Of a DNA stretch of 64,000 bases, positions 1-11,468 are shown in pieces. The notes beneath the pieces are model-generated. The model saw only the letters and a program-made list of their open reading frames with translations, did not search any database and had not been told where the DNA came from. Within the stretch, counting starts at the first letter, position 1. Each line of letters begins with the position of its first letter. The DNA lies in assembly GCA_902729315.2 (NCBI GenBank), contig LR746271.1:2936001-3000000 (forward strand), written 5' to 3'. The stretch is from Spirodela intermedia (lineage: Eukaryota; Streptophyta; Magnoliopsida; Alismatales; Araceae). A program made the translations under genes and the position numbers.

Positions 1-3000
1 CATCACAGTGATCACCGCAATTCCTGCACGAGGTAAAAGCCTATCAGGGTTTTGCGATTTCGGTCTTTACACCATGGAAATTACTCATAACATTTCTCAG
101 AGGGCAGACTCCATCCATTCCTCTGAAAAAAGAAAAGGAAAACTGAAAAATATAGTGATTGGTTGTTCTCTATTTAAGGCCTCAGTCTCTATGATTTTTT
201 TCCGCACAGCTGATGTTAATTTTACCCCTCTAAAAAACATGGGGGCTGTGTTTTCTCTGTCAAGTGGCATTTTTTTTGAGTCTTGCCCGTCTGTCATCTC
301 TTGGCTCCTAGTATCAATGCGATGAAAAGTTCCTTGATCATGAGGATTCAAATGAGCACACTATGTTGACAGTTAGCTTACCATATGCATGGCCAATCTT
401 CTCTGTTGTTTTGAAGGTAGCCGTCACTATGATGCAGGCGGCCATCAACATGTAGTTTACCTCTGGAATGTAAACCTGTCCTTCATACTTGGCAGAAGTG
501 TGAACGACTTTAACTCTTGGGAAGCAGCCTAGAGCCAAAGACTGAGATATGATTGCAAATGCCCCAGATATCATTGCTTGGCTGGCAATGATGGCTGCAG
601 CGACCGCAACCACAAAGGTTGGCCAGTAAAGGGCAGCTGCAGTCAATTGGGTATCTCTGCATTAGTCCTGTGAGAATTCACCTGTGTTCCCCTATAGTAA
701 ATGAAAAACTTTACCACTTACTTGGAATAGATTTATAGAAAGTATTTGAGACATTGTCGGGGAACTTGGTAAGATATGCTGCTTGCCCAATGTAAGCTAG
801 AGTTACAGAAGGAAACAAAACTGCTGTGAAGCTAATCTGAAAGTGAAACAGAAAAATAAGCGAGCCATGTTAACAGAAAAATTTAGAACTATGAGCTCAA
901 ACTGAAACTCTTATCAATGCCTCATAATCTGATGAAGGATAAGGTAAAGAATCTTGCTTCTGCAATCCTCATGTATGAAAAGAATGGGTGCTCATTATCC
1001 CATGCCTTCCATGGCCTAATATTAATACGCCATACAGATGTCTGCATGAACGAGCCCTTGATATGTGCTTATGGAGAAGTTATGGTTAGAAATTGCATTT
1101 CACACCTGAACAGCTCTGAGGTTGAAATGGCCCAGATCAGCAAACATGGCCTCAGTACCTGTATCATAAGGTTTTCTCAACTATCAATTTGAAAGCAGGG
1201 TGTGGAGGACAATGAACAACAATGCTTTTTTAAATGAGGTACTCAAGAAATTCACCTGTAATGCACAATACCACACCTCCGAGGGAGATCCATCCTTTTC
1301 TTCCATTTCTCTTGAAGTAGTCTATAACATATTTTGGATTGAGTGCACGCAGAACCTTCACATCGTACTTGAATAAGTTGTAGAGTCCAATTCCGCCAAT
1401 GAAAGTGAACCATGTTAAGATTATGGGGGCAAATGAGTATCCCACTTTGTTGGTTCCAAACCGTTGAACGGAAAAAAGCAGAATCAGGATTGCTATGGAG
1501 ATTCCAATGACGGCACCTTCAGAAAAGAAGATTGATCAGTGTTCCAAGCGTGAAATTGTGAAGATGCATATGTCAGAGAGAGTTAGAGAGAGAGAGAGAG
1601 CTCTTTTTTGCAGGGAGACAGATCAATCTCTCGCTGTCCATTCAGATTTTTGTCAGTGTTTGATAGATTATGACCCATCCGATCTATTTTTATTCTACTC
1701 TGCAAGTTCAACTTGCTCCACCTTGTTCTATCACAGGTCTTCATGATTTACAGGGAAGTTCTTCATATCGTTGTGCAGTTCGATGGTATCTTCCAGACTC
1801 ACTGCTTTTACAATTGACAAGAAATCTGACTAACTCTCTTACCTAATGTCGTTTTGCATTTGGTCATCTTTCCCGTGTCTTTTCACTTTGTTCAAATCAT
1901 GAAGACTGTTGATATGATCAGCTCCATAAACTTCAAGATCGTCAGAAAATCAACATATTCATATTGATTGCTGATGATAAATTGGAGTCAATACACATAT
2001 TCTTATTAAAAATTAGACACTGTTTACGAAAAAATTTCTCTCACCTGTCATCTTCCCCTCTTACCCAACTTCAGGGAACAAATCAACACGATACAGATCA
2101 ACTAATATTTGTCATCTCGGTACTTGGTAACCGAGAATGGTATGGAAATCTTTTATATCTTGATTTAAATCCATGCATGCATGTAGGTATGTATATTTGT
2201 ATACGCACCCTTTAAAACAAGTTTTTCTTCATCTGTCTCCTTGCCTATCAGCTTACTTCAGGGAAGAAATCAGCATGCTATTGAGAAGCTAATGATTTTC
2301 ATGCAGATGGTTCAGTAACTGAAAATGGTATGGATATCTTTTATACCTTGATCGAGGGAACTCGATTCCTTGATCCCACTGACTGCAGAAAGCACTGCAA
2401 GGCAGATATTTCTACTGAGACTGTGCACATATATGCCGAATAAAAGGTGGTATCTTTTGGTACTGAAGCTCAAAAAAACAATGACAGAAAATCAAGAAAA
2501 TAAATAAATTAAGTCAAGCATCAAATTTTTAATTTTCGTTGGTTACAGTAACCTATGCGTGTGGATTTCGGTCAGCTAGATTGGCTGGATATCATTCAAA
2601 CAGATTGGAAGTGGACTTCTCAGTAATCAGCCAGGAATCCATTAGAAATCAGCTGATTCTGTGACCTAACCCTGACCCTAGATGTGTATGCAATATGGAA
2701 GGGAGAGAGAGAGAGAGTAGAATACATTTTTTGCTACGAATGGTTGTTACATACCAGAGATGCATGGTGTTAAGATGCCATCGCCAAGCACCATTGAAGT
2801 TGCGAGAATTGTTGTGACAAAGAGCGCAACCTTAGCTGCATTGCTAGTCTCCATCTTCTCTTTTATCCACTCTGCCCTCTTCATGTTTCTTGTCGGTGTT
2901 TCCAATTTGTAATTTGACACCATCATGTCCTCCACCTGCTGATTAGGAACCAGACCCACTCTGGAATAGCGACATATCAAGGAGTACAGGGCAAAGCTTC

Positions 3001-3896
3001 CACCTGCAAGAGTAAGAATCATGACACTTTTCTGCGGTAGATCCTTTCTCTGCATATTATTCAACACGTTCCTTCATTTTTTTCACATAATCTACAGAAT
3101 TGATATTTTTGTTAGCATAATATATAAACCTCCTTGGAGAAAGATGTAAACCTTTCTCTGTACATGTACATGATTTGGCAAGATATACTATTTTTCTAGG
3201 ATTTTTCATCTACCATGTCAACTGCCAACCGGATTCAACTTTGAAGCGACCAAAGTTAGTGGGGCCATGCTCGTAGGACTATCAAAGCTTTATGGGTGGA
3301 TTTTTATGTTTCATACAGAACCGACTTTGGCTGCTTTGACTCACCATCACCATGGTCGTTGGCCTGCAGTACGATGAAGACATACTTCAACATCGGTATA
3401 AAGATCAGTGTGTAGATGATCAGGGACAGGACTCCCAAGATATCATCTTCCTCGCCAATCCCTTGACTGAAGGTGCTTGCATAGACATACAGCGGGGACG
3501 TCCCGATGTCACCATATATCACTCCGATGGCCTGGAATGCCAGGTGAAGCGTCCTTGCCCACTCATCCTGCACGAAGCAAAACAGCCCATAAATTCATCA
3601 TTCAACACCTGTGGAAACAGTGGAGAAATCGTCCCATGCTCGAATTTCTTTCAATGCTCGTTAGAGTCAAACTTCTATTTTTATGCCAATCATGTCTGAT
3701 ATAGTATTCTCACAGAAGCAAATATCTCCTTGCATGCCGGGAAATTAAAAAATTTAGACAAAATTCGGACCTTGGCAGCATGGTTCTGGCCGGATGGAAC
3801 TCTGCCCGCCTCCAGATTGAGGGAATCAACACGACAGAGCCTGCCCCCAGGGTCAGATTCTGAATCACTTTTCTCCATTTCATCAGCTTGCCGCAT
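1..3896 (-). CDS. HAK/KUP high-affinity K+ transporter, copy 1 (3' end outside window)
   Basis: Multi-pass plasma-membrane potassium importer of the HAK/KUP/KT family, most like the HAK5 (cluster I) type. I joined the exons by GT/AG sites and reading phase: 3771-3896, 3345-3567, 2755-3003, 2347-2394 (48 nt), 1256-1516, 1106-1158 (53 nt), 722-836, 382-636, and 1-23, which continues off the left edge. This gives 451 uninterrupted codons; by analogy with copy 2 the full protein would be about 796 residues. Visible family signatures are [69 protein letters not shown] and [12 protein letters not shown]. The start ATG (3894-3896) is the first in-frame one, about 55 bp below a TATA-like site. No stop or frameshift is seen, so this is the likely functional copy. 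Its C-terminal cytosolic part cannot be judged here. Confidence 0.92.
1517..2346 (-). other. HAK copy 1 intron 4 with a copy-specific insert
   Basis: Intron between the 48-nt exon 4 and exon 5. About 330 bp (roughly 1575-1907), including a GA-repeat tract, is absent from the matching intron of copy 2 at about 24945. The rest aligns closely. I cannot say whether copy 1 gained it or copy 2 lost it. No coding or transposon signature is recognised in it. Confidence 0.7.
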
Positions 3897-3950
3897 CCTC
3901 GAGGCCTGTATCTTCTGCTCTGCTGCCGTTGGGGGCTCTTCCAGATTTCA

Positions 3951-3958
3951 ATTTATAG
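3951..3958 (-). promoter_or_regulatory. TATA-like box of HAK copy 1
   Basis: The minus strand reads CTATAAAT, 55-62 bp upstream of the start ATG. The same element (CTATAAAT) lies at 26985-26992 in front of copy 2, so the core promoter was duplicated with the gene. Confidence 0.5.
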
Positions 3959-5277
3959 GCGGCCTGGTGCGCCCATGGCCCACACTCCTATTGAACGTAT
4001 AGAGTAAATGGTAGGAGGCATTTTTTTCCCTTCAAGGAACCCACCAAGAAAAACCACGGGAACCCAGTCTCTTTCACAGTAAAAGCTCCCCGAGTAAACA
4101 CCTCCCGAGCTCCTGTGATAAGTCTCTGACGAATATGCTGATTCCACGTGAGTTTTGTAAGTTAGCACTCATTGTTAGTTTTTTAGAGGATGATACTATC
4201 CTTTTTCTTTGGAGTAGTGAGCTAACACCCTCTTGATAGCTCATGGAGTGGACCAGTAGCTAGAGAGAGAGAGGAACAGGTCTGCGATCACTAATCACGA
4301 AGGGCGATTAGTGACGTACCAAGGGAATCCCTTGCAATAGGGTGAGCCTCTGCTAGTTCGCTTATTAGAATCCAAAGTGGGGCATTTTTACCAACCATAT
4401 AAAGAAAGACTACTGATTTACGAAAGCGGCCTTAATGTTTCTCTGGTTCTTCCTGACGTCCTCCCCGGAGACCTTTCGATATGTACTTCTCACTATCGTT
4501 TACTTAACTTGATCTCCATTATTGGACCTCTACAATCTTCTGATTCGTCGATAAAATCGCAATTATTGGGCTACTTTTATATTTATTCCGCCGTGTCAGC
4601 TCCGCGTTGATGTGATCGTCGGCTGCCCGCGGGATTGCCGCTGGAGGAGCTCACGGGAACTCCGCCGAGAGAGGAGGGGGGGAGGGGGGGGGGGGGGGGG
4701 CATTGACTTCCTCTTCATCGGCTATCGCAACATTATTAGGGTATTTTATCGTGAACCCACGCCGGAGTCGTTGATTTCGACCGCAACTGGATGCCACCTC
4801 CCCCGCTCGAGCTCTTCTGCAGCGGTGGCTTCTTCCGGCGGAGCTGCTTCCTGCCGCAGGTGGGCTGGCGGTCTCTTCAGCTCGTGCCTTGCAAAGCCCT
4901 CCGATCCTTGGGATGTATGTTTCTACACTCATTTACCTGCAGATTTCTCGATTTTTCAGAAAATAGAACACATATGTTTATAACGTTCAAACTTTATAAA
5001 TCGCGCTTAAATATTAAATATTTCATGAGAATATTACAAATGTCCACGCTGATGCACGGCGAACGAATCGTGAGTTATTTAATCAATTTATTTTTAAAAT
5101 TATATTTTAACTATACTTCAGTGAGGCCAAGGGACTATAAAATAATATTCTGATAGTTCTCAACTTACGAGTTAATGGGGAGAAAAACAATTACCTCAAT
5201 TAAGTGATTATTTTATTAGAATTTTTTAAAAATCGTATATTGTTTGTAATAAAAAGATTTAAAACGGAAGTTTATGG
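3959..5277. repeat. Duplicated 5' flank of HAK, left copy
   Basis: This upstream region matches 26993-28305 beyond the second HAK copy. The alignment ends near 5277/28305, after which the two flanks are unrelated, so this is the right edge of the segmental duplication. It has a homopurine/poly-G tract near 4672-4700 whose length differs between the copies. A short open frame around 4790-4930 looks like a presequence, but a 1-nt difference changes its frame in the other copy, so I do not call it a gene. Confidence 0.8.
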
Positions 5278-5484
5278 AACGTTGTGTGCCTCCCTCAGCA
5301 ATTTCCACCGCAATCCAGCCATCCGCTGCACAAACGGCCGCCGTCTGCGTGACTTCGCAATGAAGTGAACTGATCAGCCCTTTTGAAAGCACAAGTAGAT
5401 TCTATTAACTTATTGAGCTAAAAGAGAGTCGACAAGTATGAGGAACTATCGAACCCTTAACGAAGAAATACTACTACAAGAACA
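5278..5484. other. Unassigned segment between duplication edge and gypsy LTR
   Basis: About 200 bp that match neither the second HAK flank nor the 3' LTR of the adjacent gypsy element. The recognisable LTR similarity starts only near 5485, so the true 5' end of that element is missing or replaced here. No gene is recognised. Confidence 0.4.
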
Positions 5485-5962
5485 CCTTCCATCTTTGGTC
5501 ATTCACCCATCGACCTACGTTTGCAACACCGTTCTTCTTCGACGCCAGACAAGTCAACACTTCTAGCGATCTAACTGATGTTGTCTCTGCCAAGGAACTT
5601 GCGGTTTACTCTGCGCGATCTTTGACGAAACGACGATCTTTCCACAATGATAGGGAATTTCCTTCCTTTCTCCATTTAGATTTGTGAATTTAATAAATAT
5701 GTTCTCTTGCTCTTTGTTGCTTGAGAGACCATAGGATAACTAGTTCTTGATATTCGGCAGATCTTAAACCGTGATAAGAATATTTTCTGACGTGATAAAT
5801 CTAGGTGTCCTATCAGCAGGTTTCTTAAATTATAGATCCTTTCGTTTATTCAATTGCGGGTGTTTCTAGATAATTTTAAAGTCCACTCACATTCACTTTA
5901 ATTCTTGAGTGAATCTGCTTGATTTTATAATCTTCACATTCTTTTAAAATTCTTCCGCATCA
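5485..5962 (+). repeat. 5' LTR (5'-truncated) of the gypsy chromovirus
   Basis: Aligns with the last ~480 bp of the 3' LTR and ends in GCATCA directly before the primer-binding site. The first ~400 bp expected from the 3' LTR are absent. Confidence 0.85.
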
Positions 5963-8900
5963 ATTTTGGTATCAGAGTCAGATTAGGATACCCATTAGGT
6001 CTCATAATCATGATTTAGATCTTCCAACTGCACACCACCACGAGTCAATTTCATGCCGACCCGTTCTGGTACGTCCTACACCATAGAAGAAAATCATCAT
6101 ATACCTCAAATGGAGGAGGAAATTCCACAATTGACAAAATTACTTATGGAACAAATGAATATGATGAACCAAAGATTAGGAAGATTAGAAACTCAAGAAA
6201 ATCTCAGATTTCCTCCACTGCAGCAAGACAATCTTAGGCGGCATAGAAACCCCGAGGAAATCGTAGATGCTGACCCATCACATAGGAATGTCTGGATAGA
6301 TGTACCTATGTTTGAGGGGGGAAAAGACCCAAAAAATTATTTAGATTAGGAGGCCACGATAGACATCTATTTTGGATGGTCTAATATGTCTGAAGTTAGG
6401 AAAATACGATTTACTGATCTTAAATTATCAAGTTCTGCAAAAACATATTGGAGAAATATTATTCGATTATTAGAACTAAGGAGACAAACTGATTGGAACT
6501 TGAGAAGAGATGAAAGCTAAATTATGGGAGAAATACTTACCTCTAAATTATACTACAAAAATATTAGATCAATGGAACAGAATTTCCCAAGGTAAATAGA
6601 CCAGCCACAGAATATGTAACTCAATTTGAGGAGTTAATGCTCATATGTGGGATAAGTGAAGACTCTAAGGTTACTTTATCTCATTTTCGAACCGGTCTTT
6701 GAGAAGATTTTCGAAGAGAACTTAGTCTGTGAAATATTCTATAAACCCATACCTCATTTTAATGTGCAGATACCATTATTACAACCTCCAACCCCCACCT
6801 CACCCAAGGTAGAAAGAACTAAGCAAACCACAAATCATAGCTCCTTATACAAAGAAACTTGAGATCATGGGGGTAGAGAAATGAAAAAAGATTATGGATG
6901 CATCAACAAGTATGAAAATTACATGTTTTAAGTGTAGAAGTCTAGGCCATTTCGCAGCTCAATGTCCAACGCATAGCTTGCTGATAGGTGAGTCAGAAAA
7001 TTCTGAAGAAATTTTAGAAAACAAGAACCTTATAGAAGAAGAAGAATATGAAGCTGATCCCACATTAGTCCTTGATTACACCAAAGATGCAAGATTAGGA
7101 GTTGTGAGATGCATATTAACCCAACCAAAATTCAAAGAAAATCCTCTTCGCACCTCTATCTTCTACACTTATGTCGAGATAGGTTCCCATACATGCAAGC
7201 TTATCACTGACAATGGGAGTACCATTAATGACAATTCTCAGGAAACTGTTAACAAGCTTAGATTGAAGTCTACTACCGATCTCAATCCTTACAAGGTCTC
7301 ATGGATTAATTCTACTAATAATCCTATCCAATCATAGTATTTAGTTAATCTAAAAATGAACTCATATGAGGATAATATACTCTGTGATATATTACCATAG
7401 ATGTAGGAAGCCTGATATTAGGACAACCATGGTTATATGATTTAGATGTGCAACAACAAGGAAGATCAAACATCTATTCTTTTGTCCATAAAGGAAAAAG
7501 AATAGTCTGGCGTCCTTTTCAACCCAAGACAAATGTGAGAGATGACACTAATCCAAATCCTAACATTAGTCTAATTAGTGCTCGATCCGACCAAAAAGAA
7601 TTAGAAACTAGATCATTAGTGTGGATAACACATTTACGAAATATAGAACAAAAAAAATATAGATGTACTTCCAAGAAAAGTTGAGATACTTCTAGAAGAA
7701 TACCAAGACATTTTTTCAACATATCTTCTTGACCAATTACCTCTGATGAGAAGCATCTAGCATGCCATTGATTTAATTCCAAGATCCATTTTACCAAACC
7801 TCCCATATTACCGACTCAGTCCTAAAGAACATGATGAATTACAACATCAAATTACATAATTATTACTAAGAAAAAGATTTGTTCAAGAAAGCTTCAGCCC
7901 TTGTCCAGTCCCAATCCTATTAGTCCTAAAGAAAGATGAAACATGGAAGATGTGTATTGATAGTCGTGCCATTAATAAAATCACCATAAAATATTGATTC
8001 CCCATCCTCAACTAGATGATTTATTAAACATGCTAGATGGAGCTTCTATATTTTCAAAAATAGATTTAAAAAGCGGTTACCATCAAGTAAGAATTAGACC
8101 TAATGATGAGTGGAAAACAGCTTTCAAAACAAAAGACAGATTATATGAGTGGCTAGGCTGGTAATACCACCATTCGGATTATCTAATGCACTAAGCACTC
8201 TCATGCGATTAATGACTCATGTGTTGGGATCTTTTTTAGGAAAATTCGTCGTTATTTATTTTGATGATATTCTAATTTACAACAAAACCATCAATGAACA
8301 CTTTACACATTTATGTATGATCTATGATACCTTGAAGAAGGAATCATTGATTGCCATTCCACATAATTGCATTTCTTCACTAAACAAGTTAATTCTTTAG
8401 AATTTGCAATAACATCTCTAGGAGTCACCGCAGATCCTCAAAAGATTAAAGCTATTGTGGAATGGCCTGAACCTAAGAATATACATGATCTTAGAAGTTT
8501 TCATGGCTTGGCCTCTTTTTATAGATGATTTATAAAAAAAATCAGCATGATCATGGCCCCGATCACAAATGGGATGAAAGCAAGACAATTCAATTGGATG
8601 GAAGAAGCATCTAGAGCTTTTGATTATTTAAAACAGAAAATGACTACAGCTCCTATTCTTAGGTTACCTAGTTTTTCTAAACCTTTTGAAATGGCATGTG
8701 ATCCGTCCGGAATAAGAATAAGAGGGGTGCTTAGTCAAGAGGGACATCTTGTGGCATATTTTGGTGAAAAACTTAATGAAGTTAAGAAAAAATATTCAAC
8801 TTATGATAAAGAATTATATGCGGTAGTTCAAGCTCTTAGATATTGGCATCGTTAACTCTTACCCCAAGAATTTATTCTCTTTTCAGACCGTGAAGCCCTT

Positions 8901-10589
8901 CGTTTTTTACAATCACAACAAAAACTCAATGCTAAGCATGGTCGTCGAGTTGAGTTCATATAGAGTTATACATTTGTACTCGAGTTTAAATCAGGGTGTG
9001 AAAACCATGTAGCTGATGCTGTAAGTTGATAGATTACCATACTAAAAAAGACTCATGTGACAAATCATGAGATTTGAACATATTACAGAAATGTACCCTG
9101 AATGTCTAGATTTTTTTGAAGTTTACTTAATACTTACACAAGGACCATCTTTAGAACATCAATATTATTTAATTCAAGATGGTTATCTCTATAAGAATAA
9201 CCGTTTGTGTATTCCACAAGCCTCTATAAGAAACTTTTTGATTTGAGAAATACATGCAGGGGGTTAGCTGGTCATTTCGGAAGAGATAAGACCATCTTTT
9301 TAGTTGGAGAACATTTCTTTTGGCTAGGATTAAAAAGGGAGGCAGCTAAAATAGCTTTTCAGTGTCATGTTTCTATTTTAGCTAAATTTCCTAAACAAAA
9401 CATAGGATTATACACACCTTTACCTATTTCACACTATCCATGGAAAGATGTCAGTATGGATTTTGTATTAGGTTTGTCACAAACATTAAAAAATAATGAT
9501 TCTGTCTTTATTATAGTTGTAGATTCTCTAAGGTGGCTCACTCTATTCCTTAATCAAAGACGTCTGATGCTTCAAAAATTATTCGGAGTTATTTTAATGA
9601 GATCATAAGATTGCATGGTATTCCACAAACCATCACGTCTGATCGTAATTCCAAATTTTTGAGCTATTTTTGGAAAACTCTTTGGTTCATGGTGAGCACT
9701 AAATTACAATACTCTACCGCATTTCATCCTTAGATAGATGGTTAAACTGAAATAGCTAGTCGTACCTTGGGAAGCTTGTTAAGAAGCTTCGTAGGTGATC
9801 TCATCTAGGAACCTGAGATCAAATCCTCCCTCTTGCAGAATTTGCCTATAACAGCTCTGTCAATCGTACAATGGGATCTAGTCCCTTTCAAATTGTCTAT
9901 AGAAATCAGCTTAGAAAACCTGTCAACTTATGTTCACCTAGATCACAATATAGAACCTCTATCTTAGTTGAATCTTTTGCTAAACACATACAAAATTTAC
10001 ATGAGGAGAAACATCACCGCATCAATACTAGCAATGAAAACTATAAAATAGGAAACAAATGAAAGAGATTCAAAGAGTTTAGTGAAGGGGACCTCGTCAT
10101 GATCTGATTACATCTGAGTCGATTTCCTACTAGAATTATCTCAAAGCTTCATGCTCGAGGAGCAGGACCTTATACTATTGTTAAACGAGTAGGATTGAAT
10201 GCTTATGTTTTAAATATTCCAGCTGAATGAGAAATCAGTCCTATTTTTAACATTTTAGACCTTATTCCTTATCATGGATCGCCAAATATTCCTAGTGAGT
10301 TATTTGAGACTAATCCATTTATTGTGAGTGAAACCACACTTGAATGTCCACCAGTTAATTTTCCTATGTGACAAGAGCAAATAGAGAATATATTAGATGG
10401 ACAAATGATATCTGATCTTAATGGAGAAAAATGAAGGTTTCTTATTCGTTGGAAAGATCATCCTCCATTGGATGATTCGTGGATTTCAGGTGATGATTTA
10501 TAGCAACTACATCTGGATTGGTGGAAGCATTGTCAACATATAATGGACCATAATTCGATGGAGCCGAGTTCTTCCAACCTGGGGGGAGT

Positions 10590-11468
10590 TGATGCAGTAT
10601 CAAGTCATTCTCAGCCGGGTCATCAGCTAAAAGGAAATGGAGGAACTAGTTGAAAGGAACAACTTTAGTAGAACCAATCTTCGACATAACAGCTCAACGA
10701 GGATGATGGCAGAAAATCAACTACAATAACTGAAGAACAGCTCTAGAGCGCTCAGTGTCCACAATGGAACCATAAATGCTCCAAAAAGAATGATTTTTTT
10801 TTTACTATTAGTTGTATTTATGGTTACTATTTTAAACTATAAAATAGGTACGAGACTCTAAGACAAAACATAATGTTTTTGTTTCAAGAAAGTTTATGAT
10901 GAGTGATTCATCATTGATCTTTTGATCCCGTCGCCCCGGCTCAGGTTGGTCGAGAGGACCCCGTTACTCCTGATTTGGAGCCTTCCTCTTCTCCAATTCA
11001 TCTTTTGTCAATACCCATTGACCTTCATTCGCAACATTGCTCTTCTTCGATGCCAAACAAGTCAACACTTCCAGCGATCCAATTGATGTATGTCTCTGCC
11101 AAGGAACCTATGATTTACTCTGTGCCATCTCTAATGAAATGGCAACCTTTCCACAATGATAGTGAACTTCCTTCCGTTCTCCATTTAAATTTGTGCATTT
11201 AATATGTTCTCTTGCTCTTTGTTGCTTGAGAGACCGTAGGATAGCTAGTTCTTGATATTCGGCAGATCTTGAACCATGATAAGAATATTTTATGACGTGA
11301 TAAATCTAGGTGTCCTGTGACCAGTTTTTTTAAACTACAGATCCTTTTCATTTATTCAATTGCGGGTGTTTCTAGATAATTTCAAAGTCCACTCACATTC
11401 ACTTTAATTCTTGAGTGAATCTGCTTGATTTTATAGTCTTCACATTCTTTAAAAATCCTTTCGCATCA
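10590..11468 (+). repeat. 3' LTR of the gypsy chromovirus
   Basis: Begins TGATGC after a purine tract (GGGGGGAGT) and ends GCATCA, a perfect short inverted repeat. Length 879 bp. Its 3' half matches 5485-5962. Confidence 0.9.

Larger units (their letters stand above)
5485..11468 (+). mobile_element. Decayed Ty3/gypsy retrotransposon of chromovirus type
   Basis: Order along the plus strand: a partial 5' LTR (about 5485-5962), a primer-binding site beginning TGGTATCAGAG at 5968, gag from 6053 with a CCHC zinc knuckle (CFKCRSLGHFAAQC, 6924-6965), reverse transcriptase with the YFDD catalytic core (8257-8268), RNase H around 8600-8900, integrase with the HHCC-region motif GHFGRDKT near 9260 and the D-containing WKDVSMDF near 9440, a C-terminal chromodomain-like stretch (FLIRWKDHPPLDDSW, 10438-10482), a purine tract and the 3' LTR. 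The gag-PR-RT-RH-INT-chromodomain order identifies a chromovirus. Many stops and frameshifts interrupt gag and pol, so the element cannot encode its own proteins. Confidence 0.93.

Noticed and set aside
917-1192. 91-codon plus-strand ORF, repeated at 24306-24581
   Set aside because: Antisense across HAK exon 6 and its introns. Conservation between copies merely reflects the duplication.
4612-5153. Possible gene with a presequence-like N-terminus in the HAK 5' flank
   Set aside because: The second copy (27657-28109) has a 1-nt frame change at the putative start, and the reading passes through a poly-G run of variable length. No downstream exon was found.
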